Below are positions 1 through 5,107 of a stretch of 5,107 bases of DNA, piece by piece. The DNA lies in contig JAJYJR010000471.1 of assembly GCA_021789355.1 (NCBI GenBank), forward strand, positions 1-5,107, given 5' to 3'. Position 1 is the first letter of the stretch; each line of letters starts with the position of its first letter. Source of the stretch: Chloroflexota bacterium (GTDB lineage: Bacteria > Chloroflexota > Limnocylindria > Limnocylindrales > CSP1-4). Position numbers and translations under genes: made by a program. Under the pieces are notes generated by a model. The model saw only the letters and a program-made list of their open reading frames with translations, did no database searches and was not told the origin of the DNA.

Positions 1-1167
1 GACGCCGGCCGCCAGGCTCTCGAACAGCTTGTTGGGCGTCGAGAGGTAGTGGTTCAGCGTCGATCGCTGGATCGGCATCACGCCCACGTCCGCCGACGCC
101 ACCCAGGGCGGCAGCTCGTGCGGCGGCACCGCGGCCAGCACGTGCAGGCGCCCTCCGTAGCGCGGGTCCACCGCGCGCCGGTCGAGGCTGGCGCGCTCGC
201 TGCCGTAGCCCAGGAAGACGGCGTGGACGCGCTCCATGCCCGGCTGCAGGATCGCCTCGGCGAGCTCCTCCATGCCGCGATGCGCGGAGAACCCGCCGTG
301 GTAGAGCGCGATCGGGTAACCCTCGGGGATCCCGGCCGCGGTCCGCAGCAGGTCCGGGCGTGGCTCGGGTGGCTCCCAGCGGGCGGGGCAGTTGCGGACG
401 ACCACGACGCGGCGCGGCCGGTAGCGACCCCCCAGGTCCTCGGCCAGCGACTGGTTGACCGTCACCAGCGCGTCGACCTGGTCCACCCAGGCACGCTCCT
501 GGCGCGCCAGGAGCCGCCGCACCCATCCCGGCAGCTTCGCGATCCGTCCGGACTCGACGTAGATCTCGTGGCTGTCGTAGACGAGGGCGGGGTGCGTGCC
601 GGGTCCCGTCCGGCCGTGCCGCGCTGCGGCGGCAACCGCCCCGGGGAGGCCCGAGAGGTCGTGCCCGTGGTACGCGTCCGCCCGGGGTGCCGCCGCGGCC
701 GCCGCGCGCGCCCAGCCCACGATCGAGTAGCGCCACCTTGTGAGCCAATCGAGCGTGTCGCCTCCCGGCTGCGTCCTTCCGCGCCGGAGGGCCCGGAACG
801 CGAGGTAGAACGGCGCGCGGACGAGCATCCAGCCGATCCACGCCAGCGCGACGGGGGTGACCGCCACGGCCTCGGCCCAGCCCCTGGGGCCGCGCTTCGC
901 GTCGTACGCATAGCGGAAGCGGATCCAGCCGCGAGCCCGCCACGGGTATCGGCCGAGCACGTACCAGCGCTTCCAGCCCTGCGGCAACGGAATGCGGACG
1001 ATCTCGAAGCCGTCACGCCGTTCGCGCTCAACGGTGGTCGAGGCAACGTTTCTGGGCCGCGCCATGATGGTCACTTCGTGGCCGGCCTCGACCAGGCTCG
1101 CCGCCTCGCGCAGCACGCGCGCATCGGTCGTGCAGTCGTTGAAGACGAACATGACGATCCGGCTCAC
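1..1167 (-). CDS. GT4-type glycosyltransferase (3' partial)
   Basis: An open frame of 389 codons without stop runs off the left edge. The product is a GT-B, GT4-like glycosyltransferase, probably working on a lipid-linked glycan at the inner face of the membrane. It starts MSRIVMFVFND, a typical first beta strand. GTG at 1167 is chosen because it overlaps the preceding stop as GTGA, implying translational coupling; the nearby ATG (codon 6) would cut into the first strand. Motifs: DARVLREA (15-22), YHGHDLSGLP (166-175), YDSHEIYVE (197-205), NCP (259-261), YHGGFSAHRG (289-298), LGYG (319-322), and NKLFES with Glu383 (379-384) just before the edge. Residues 99-124 form a hydrophobic stretch rich in Trp, Val, Ala and Leu, flanked by arginines, that may attach it to the membrane. 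By comparison with the upstream paralogue about 100 C-terminal residues are missing. The sugar transferred cannot be read from the sequence. Confidence 0.87.
   Translation of the reverse strand, partial: MSRIVMFVFNDCTTDARVLREAASLVEAGHEVTIMARPRNVASTTVERERRDGFEIVRIPLPQGWKRWYVLGRYPWRARGWIRFRYAYDAKRGPRGWAEAVAVTPVALAWIGWMLVRAPFYLAFRALRRGRTQPGGDTLDWLTRWRYSIVGWARAAAAAAPRADAYHGHDLSGLPGAVAAAARHGRTGPGTHPALVYDSHEIYVESGRIAKLPGWVRRLLARQERAWVDQVDALVTVNQSLAEDLGGRYRPRRVVVVRNCPARWEPPEPRPDLLRTAAGIPEGYPIALYHGGFSAHRGMEELAEAILQPGMERVHAVFLGYGSERASLDRRAVDPRYGGRLHVLAAVPPHELPPWVASADVGVMPIQRSTLNHYLSTPNKLFESLAAGV
1164..1167 (-). promoter_or_regulatory. GTGA stop-start overlap of the two glycosyltransferase genes
   Basis: On the minus strand the four bases GTGA contain both the TGA stop of the upstream glycosyltransferase and the GTG start of the downstream one. 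No strong Shine-Dalgarno is visible just upstream; the nearest purine-rich run, GGCGGA, is somewhat far. This arrangement favours translational coupling, so the two enzymes are probably made in linked amounts. Confidence 0.7.
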
Positions 1168-2621
1168 GGCGCGGATCCGCCGATCGCCGCCGGCACGCCG
1201 GAACGGTCGGCTCCGCGCCACGACCCCGGCGGCTCACCCCGCGCGACGCGCACGCCAAGGGCCCGGTACGCGCCCACCAGCCCGGCCTGCTGCCGCTCCC
1301 AGGTGTACCGCTCGAGCGCGACCGTGCGACAGTGGCGGCGCAGCGCCGCTCGCTCCTCCGCCGGGCGATCGAGCAGCCCGGCCACCGCCCGCGCGATCGC
1401 GGCGGGCTCGATGGCGCAGCACCCGCCCAGGGCGCCGGCCGTCACTACCCGGCAGTGCTCGGTACCGTCGGCGACGAGCGCGGGCACGCCGGCCATGATG
1501 CTCTCGAACAGCTTGTTCGCCAGGTTCAGGCGCTGGTTGAGCGTGCGGCCCGGCTGCCCCACGTATCCCAGGTCCGCGGACGCCGTCCAGGCCAGCAGCT
1601 CCGACGGCGGAACCGCGTCCAGCACGAAGAGCCGGCCCGGACGCCGGCCGGCCTCGGCGCCGAGCCAGTCGCGCAGGCGGCCATAGCCGAGCAGCACCAC
1701 GGCCGCCCCGAGCCGGCGGAGCGGCTCCTCGTCCAGCGCGGCGACCAGCTCCTCGATCCCGCGATCCACGCTGAAGCCACCCTGGTAGAGCACGATGGGC
1801 CGTCCGGCGGCGATCCCGGTGGAGCTCCGCAGCAGGTCGGAGGAAGGCGGAGCCGGATCGTCCGGGCGCCACGCCGGCGGACAGTTCAGGACAACCACCG
1901 GCTCCGGCACGTGGAACCTGTGGGCGGCCTCGCGCGCTACGCCGCCGCTCACGGCCGTCAGCAGCGACGCGCGGCGCACCCAGCCGGCCTCCCGGCGTCG
2001 CACCAGCGCCCGCACCGTCCGGGGCATCCGTGCCAGGCGTGCCGCCTCGGTGTGCAGGTCGGCCAGGTCGTAGGCGAAAGCCGCGCCCGCCTGGGCGGCG
2101 GCGCCGGCCACCACCGGAAGCGCGATGAGCGCCTTGCAGTGGTATACGTCCGCGTCGGGCACAGCCGCGAGGACGGCATCGCGCCATGGCCCGATCCGGC
2201 GCTGGTGTGCGCCGATCTCGACCACGCGGCGGAGCGGGGCACGCAACCGGTCCACGCCGTGCGACGGGGCCGGGGCCAGGGATGTCGCCCGGGCCGGGAT
2301 GCCGAGGAGCCGGGCTGCCTCGCGGCGCACCCATGGCGGGAGAGGATGGAACGCGGCGGTGATCCCCCGATCCACGTCGAGGCGGCGCACGTCGAGCCGC
2401 TCCCCCAGCTCCTCGTGCGCCGGGAGGCCCGGCGCGGAAAACGCGAGCAACGTCACCCGGTGCCCGTCGGCGGCCAGCGCGCGTCCCGTGCGCAGCAGGC
2501 GCGAATCGTGCTCGAACGTGTTCGCCGCGACGATCGCGATGCGGAGTGGACGCGGGGAGGAAGGGCCGGGGGTCACGTCGAGGTGGTCCGGTCGAAGGCC
2601 GGGGTCGGGCACGCTTCCCAT
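1164..2621 (-). CDS. GT4-type glycosyltransferase with diverged N-domain motifs
   Basis: A predicted cytoplasmic retaining glycosyltransferase of GT-B fold, 485 aa, probably adding a sugar to a lipid-linked polysaccharide intermediate; donor and acceptor are unknown. The N-domain opens with LRIAIVAAN (26-34) and HDSRLLR (38-44). The C-domain has NCP (246-248), VLYQGGF (277-283), LGYG (311-314), NKLFES with Glu373 (369-374) and AGVP (377-380), the usual nucleotide-sugar binding layout. The last 27 residues are Gly/Pro/Ser-rich and look disordered. ATG at 2621 is chosen as the only ATG near the fold start, but it has no Shine-Dalgarno; GTG at 2576 (codon 16) is an alternative, so the N-terminus is uncertain. 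It is a tandem paralogue of the next gene: 30 of 52 residues match in the block ending at AGV. Unlike that gene it has YHCKALIALP (160-169) and AYDLADLHTE (183-192) in place of HxHD and DSHE motifs. The stop overlaps the next start as GTGA. Confidence 0.85.
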   Translation of the reverse strand: MGSVPDPGLRPDHLDVTPGPSSPRPLRIAIVAANTFEHDSRLLRTGRALAADGHRVTLLAFSAPGLPAHEELGERLDVRRLDVDRGITAAFHPLPPWVRREAARLLGIPARATSLAPAPSHGVDRLRAPLRRVVEIGAHQRRIGPWRDAVLAAVPDADVYHCKALIALPVVAGAAAQAGAAFAYDLADLHTEAARLARMPRTVRALVRRREAGWVRRASLLTAVSGGVAREAAHRFHVPEPVVVLNCPPAWRPDDPAPPSSDLLRSSTGIAAGRPIVLYQGGFSVDRGIEELVAALDEEPLRRLGAAVVLLGYGRLRDWLGAEAGRRPGRLFVLDAVPPSELLAWTASADLGYVGQPGRTLNQRLNLANKLFESIMAGVPALVADGTEHCRVVTAGALGGCCAIEPAAIARAVAGLLDRPAEERAALRRHCRTVALERYTWERQQAGLVGAYRALGVRVARGEPPGSWRGADRSGVPAAIGGSAP

Positions 2622-2650
2622 CTGGGGTGCAGTGTAGGGCAGCTGGGAGC

Positions 2651-2668
2651 ACGGGCCCGCGGGCCCGT
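2651..2668. other. Perfect 18-bp GC-rich palindrome between wecB and the glycosyltransferase gene
   Basis: Within the 76-nt gap 2622-2697 the sequence ACGGGCCCGCGGGCCCGT is identical to its reverse complement. As RNA it can form a 7-bp stem, all G-C except the terminal A-U pair, around a CGCG loop. It begins 29 nt downstream of the epimerase stop and ends 29 nt before the next start. No U-run follows it on the minus strand, so it is not a classical intrinsic terminator. It could be a processing or mRNA-stabilising hairpin, an attenuating structure, a protein-binding dyad, or chance in GC-rich DNA. The palindrome is directly visible; its function is unknown. Confidence 0.6.
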
Positions 2669-2697
2669 TGCGACGCGCGGCCCGGCAGACCGCAGCC

Positions 2698-3858
2698 TCA
2701 GCGCACGAGCCAGCGCCCCAGCGACGCGGAAATCGTCTCCGCCGCCCCGGACGGTTCCACGCGAGCGGCCCGGGCACGCGATGCGGCGTCACGGGCGGCC
2801 GACTCGCTCGGCGCGAGGCGAGCCAGCGCCGCCACCGCCCGGTCCGCGTCGCGCCCGACCAGCGCGCCCCGCCCCCCGTGCGCTTCCAGCGTCTCGGGCC
2901 ATTCGGTCGTCTCGCGCAGGACCAGCGCGGGCGTCCCCAGCCAGGCCGCTTCCCGCTGCACCCCGCCCGAGTCGGTGACCACGGCCCCGGCGTGCAGCTG
3001 GAGCGCGAGGGTGGTCCGGTAGCCCTGCGGCGGCACCACGCGCACGTTCGCGGGAACGGCGCAGTCGCTCTCGTCGATGGCGCGGTGCGTCCCCGGGTGG
3101 AGCGCCAGCACCACGGGCCGGTCGAGACCACCCAGCAGGGAAAGCCAGGCACGCAGCGCCTCGGGCGTGCGATTCTCCGCGCGGTGGACGGTCGCGAACA
3201 GGTACCCGCCTGGCGCGAGGCCGAGCGCGGTCACCGCCTCCGGTGCCGCGGCCCGGATGCTCGCGGGATCCCGCACCGTGTCCAGCGTGGCGGCGCACAG
3301 GTCCTGCATCAGGTCGCCCACGACCTCCACGCGCACCTCGCTGCCGGCGGGCCCCCCCACGCCGGAACCGCTCAGGCCGCGTCCGATCCCCTCCGCGCGC
3401 AGGTTGGCCGCGGCGTTCTCGTTCGGGGCGAACAGGAGCTCCGCGAGGTGGTCGACGACGACCCGGTTGACTTCCTCCGGCATCCGCCGGTCGAACGAGC
3501 GCAGTCCCGCCTCGACGTGCGCCAGCGGCAGCTCGAGCTTGGCCGCGACAAGGGCTCCGGCGAGCGTGGAGTTCGTGTCGCCGAACACCACGACCGCGTC
3601 GGGCCGGTCGTCCAGCACGATCGGCTCGAGCCGATCCATCATCGCCGCCACCTGCCTGGCGTGGGTGCCACTGCCCACGCCCAGCTGGTGCGCCGGCGGC
3701 GGGAGCCGCAGCTCGCCGAAGAAGTGCCCGGCCAGCTCGTCGTCGTAGTGCTGGCCCGTGTCGATCAGACTGACGTGGTGGTCGCGGTGCAGCGCGGGCC
3801 AGGCTGCGGCAGCCTTGATGATCTGGGGCCGGGTGCCCACGACGCAGGCGAGCTTCAT
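2698..3858 (-). CDS. wecB: UDP-N-acetylglucosamine 2-epimerase, non-hydrolysing
   Basis: This cytoplasmic enzyme of GT-B fold probably interconverts UDP-GlcNAc and UDP-ManNAc, feeding the dehydrogenase encoded just upstream. The product is 386 aa, a normal length for the family. ATG at 3858 is chosen because the protein then begins MKLACVVGTRPQIIK, placing Arg10 and Lys15 exactly where E. coli WecB has them, and because GAGGG lies 7 nt upstream. Other motifs: TGQHYD (34-39), FGDTNS with Asp94 (92-97), HVEAGLR with Glu116 (114-120), PEE (127-129), TVHRAEN with His225 (223-229), DSGGVQRE (296-303) and TEWPET (318-323). All expected catalytic positions are filled. A Gly/Ser-rich stretch (about 157-175), where homologues have a short turn, looks like an insertion. 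The gene starts 40 nt after the dehydrogenase and is surely in the same operon. Motif style also resembles WbpI-type 2-epimerases, so the exact substrate is less certain than the family. Confidence 0.92.
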   Translation of the reverse strand: MKLACVVGTRPQIIKAAAAWPALHRDHHVSLIDTGQHYDDELAGHFFGELRLPPPAHQLGVGSGTHARQVAAMMDRLEPIVLDDRPDAVVVFGDTNSTLAGALVAAKLELPLAHVEAGLRSFDRRMPEEVNRVVVDHLAELLFAPNENAAANLRAEGIGRGLSGSGVGGPAGSEVRVEVVGDLMQDLCAATLDTVRDPASIRAAAPEAVTALGLAPGGYLFATVHRAENRTPEALRAWLSLLGGLDRPVVLALHPGTHRAIDESDCAVPANVRVVPPQGYRTTLALQLHAGAVVTDSGGVQREAAWLGTPALVLRETTEWPETLEAHGGRGALVGRDADRAVAALARLAPSESAARDAASRARAARVEPSGAAETISASLGRWLVR

Positions 3859-3865
3859 CCGGCGG

Positions 3866-3870
3866 CCCTC
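3866..3870 (-). promoter_or_regulatory. Ribosome binding site of the wecB-like gene
   Basis: On the minus strand GAGGG sits 7 nt before the ATG at 3858, an ideal Shine-Dalgarno spacing. It decides the start, since the frame is open for another 117 codons upstream, inside the dehydrogenase gene. A second purine run, GGGAG (3873-3877), is too far upstream to be the main site. The 40-nt gap holds no evident promoter or terminator. Confidence 0.65.
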
Positions 3871-3898
3871 GGCTCCCTGCGTGCGGCACTCGTCACCG

Positions 3899-5107
3899 TC
3901 AGCGCCTCCCGGCGCTGCCCGCGCCGGCCGTGCGCCGCACGCGCCGCACCGCCCGGGGGTCCGGGACGCCCACCCCCACGTACGCGACGCCGTCCGGCAG
4001 CGGCAGGTCGCGGACAGCATTGCGGCCGTCGTAGACCACCGCGAGACCGGGGAACCACGTCGCATCCAGCGAGCGGAACTGCTTCGCCCCGGTCTGGACG
4101 ACGACCGCGCTGAAGGGCGCCCGGTCGCCCCAGTGCCACGGCTTCGCGCCGGTGCGCGCGACCTCCTCGTCGGTGAGGAGCGGATCGAAGGCCCACACCT
4201 CCGCGCCATGGACCGAGAGCCGGTTGATCAGCGGGATCGCCCGGGTGTACGCGAGCTCCCTGACGTCCTCACGGTAGGTGAGCCCGAGGACCAGGACGCG
4301 CTTCCCCTCGAGCGGGCCGAGCTCGCGCTCGACCGCCTGGACGGCCGTGCCGACCTGACCGTCGTTGACCTGCCGGGAGAGGGCCGGCATGGTCAGCTCG
4401 GGTGCCCGGCTGATCAGGAAATGGGGATACACGGGAATGCAGTGACCGCCCACCCCGATCCCCGGCTGGTGGATGTGGCTGAAGGGCTGGCTGTTGGAGC
4501 CCCGGATGACCTCCTGGATGTCGACGCCCATGCGTTCGGCGTACTCGGCGAACTGGTTCGCCAGCGCGATGTTGACGTCGCGGTACGTGGTCTCGGCGAG
4601 CTTCGCGAACTCCGCGGCCTCCGCTGTCGACAGCTGCCAGACCTCTGCCGGCACGACGCTCCGGTAGAACGCCGCGGCCCGCGACCCGCTCGCACCGTCC
4701 ACCCCGCCGACCAGCTTGGGGTACGTGTCGAGATCGTGGAAGACGCGGCCGCTGTACACGCGCTCCGGGCTGAACGCGAGCAGGAAGCCCTCGTCCGGGT
4801 CACCCGCCGTGAGTCCGCTCGCCGCCTCCAGCATCGGGCCGAACCGGTCGCGCGTGTCGCCCACGGGCAGGGTCGTCTCGTAGAGCACCAGCACGCCCGG
4901 GTGGAGCCCCGGCGCGACCGCGTCGGTTGCCGGGTCGATGTAGCGGTAGTCCGGCTCCTGCGCGTCGGAGAGCATCACCGGGACGATGATCACCACCACG
5001 TCCGCGTCGCGCGTCGCCTCGGCGTGCGACGTGGTCGCGCGGAACCGGCCGGCGGCATGCGCCGCGGCGATCCGGTCGGCAAGCGTCGGCTCCTCGGCGA
5101 AATGCAC
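3899..5107 (-). CDS. wecC: Nucleotide-sugar dehydrogenase, probably UDP-N-acetyl-D-mannosamine dehydrogenase (5' partial)
   Basis: This cytoplasmic NAD-dependent enzyme probably oxidises UDP-ManNAc to UDP-ManNAcA in two steps. The visible part is 402 codons ending in TGA at 3899-3901. The first codon, a GTG at the window edge, is internal: the family's N-terminal GxGxxG Rossmann motif is missing, so roughly 50 residues lie beyond the edge. Visible parts, numbered from the edge: second half of the NAD domain with ADVVVIIVPV (35-44) and ETTLPVGDTR (77-86); FSPERV (112-117); the central helix KLAETTYRDVNIALAN (169-184) with the probable catalytic Lys169; GVGGHCIPVYP (218-228) with nucleophile Cys223; and the C-terminal UDP-binding domain with VLGLTYRED (273-281) and YDGRN (359-363). 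The tail (383-402) is Arg-rich and probably disordered. The family is certain; UDP-ManNAc as substrate is inferred mainly from the adjacent epimerase. UDP-Glc or UDP-GlcNAc 6-dehydrogenase are the alternatives. Confidence 0.9.
   Translation of the reverse strand: MHFAEEPTLADRIAAAHAAGRFRATTSHAEATRDADVVVIIVPVMLSDAQEPDYRYIDPATDAVAPGLHPGVLVLYETTLPVGDTRDRFGPMLEAASGLTAGDPDEGFLLAFSPERVYSGRVFHDLDTYPKLVGGVDGASGSRAAAFYRSVVPAEVWQLSTAEAAEFAKLAETTYRDVNIALANQFAEYAERMGVDIQEVIRGSNSQPFSHIHQPGIGVGGHCIPVYPHFLISRAPELTMPALSRQVNDGQVGTAVQAVERELGPLEGKRVLVLGLTYREDVRELAYTRAIPLINRLSVHGAEVWAFDPLLTDEEVARTGAKPWHWGDRAPFSAVVVQTGAKQFRSLDATWFPGLAVVYDGRNAVRDLPLPDGVAYVGVGVPDPRAVRRVRRTAGAGSAGRR

Noticed and set aside
1028..1258. 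Small 76-codon minus-strand frame across the glycosyltransferase junction
   Set aside because: It is out of frame with both overlapping genes, Arg-rich, without a family signature, and the GTGA overlap leaves no room for a separate gene.
1234..2652. Minus-strand 472-codon frame overlapping the first glycosyltransferase
   Set aside because: It is the same DNA in another frame, with low-complexity Arg/Gly/Pro/Ala composition and no motifs, while the chosen frame has a full glycosyltransferase fold.
2651..2697. Intrinsic terminator after the epimerase gene
   Set aside because: A strong hairpin exists but there is no U-run after it, and the following genes fit the same pathway and strand, so termination there is not supported.
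2622..3152. Upstream extension of the first glycosyltransferase frame to 3152
   Set aside because: The frame is open but overlaps the epimerase gene and has no conserved sequence before about residue 26 of the chosen protein.
49..4113. Very long plus-strand open frames (49-1686, 1332-2978, 2668-4113)
   Set aside because: They lie antisense to genes with clear family motifs, encode Arg/Pro/Ala/Gly-rich text without recognisable domains, and are expected where GC-rich codons suppress stop codons.
3859..4209. Upstream extension of the epimerase frame to 4209
   Set aside because: It overlaps the dehydrogenase in a different frame, and the family N-terminus (MKxxxVxGTRPQ) starts exactly at 3858 behind a good ribosome binding site.
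5105..5107. GTG at the right edge as the real start of the dehydrogenase
   Set aside because: A start here would leave the enzyme without its N-terminal NAD-binding GxGxxG motif; the gene almost certainly continues beyond the window.

Overview
The window is a compact, single-strand stretch of a surface-polysaccharide biosynthesis locus from a high-GC bacterium. All four genes lie on the minus strand and read from the right edge to the left edge. Codons end overwhelmingly in G or C, and the wecC-like gene resembles, from memory, nucleotide-sugar dehydrogenases of high-GC Actinomycetota and similar soil phyla. The sequence alone does not fix the phylum.

Layout in transcription order: (1) a nucleotide-sugar dehydrogenase of the UDP-ManNAc/UDP-Glc dehydrogenase family, with its N-terminal part beyond the right edge (3899-5107); (2) after 40 nt, a complete non-hydrolysing UDP-GlcNAc 2-epimerase, wecB type (2698-3858), with a well-placed ribosome binding site; (3) after 76 nt containing a perfect 18-bp GC palindrome, a complete GT4-type glycosyltransferase (1164-2621); (4) overlapping it by GTGA, a second paralogous GT4-type glycosyltransferase that runs off the left edge (1-1167). 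Coding sequence covers almost everything. The two gaps hold only the ribosome binding site and the palindrome. I see no tRNA, rRNA, CRISPR, insertion sequence or recombination site.

How the genes probably work together: the epimerase converts UDP-GlcNAc to UDP-ManNAc and the dehydrogenase oxidises this at C6 to UDP-ManNAcA. The two cytoplasmic glycosyltransferases would add sugars, possibly including this uronic acid, to a lipid-linked oligosaccharide for an O-antigen, capsule or exopolysaccharide. The epimerase motifs leave open a WbpI-like role on a diacetamido-uronate, but no genes for that longer pathway are in the window.

This is a recognisable type of locus rather than a new system. 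The points worth a second look are the divergence of one glycosyltransferase from its tandem paralogue at normally conserved N-domain motifs, the epimerase subfamily and its Gly/Ser-rich insertion, active-site variations in the dehydrogenase, and the intergenic palindrome.
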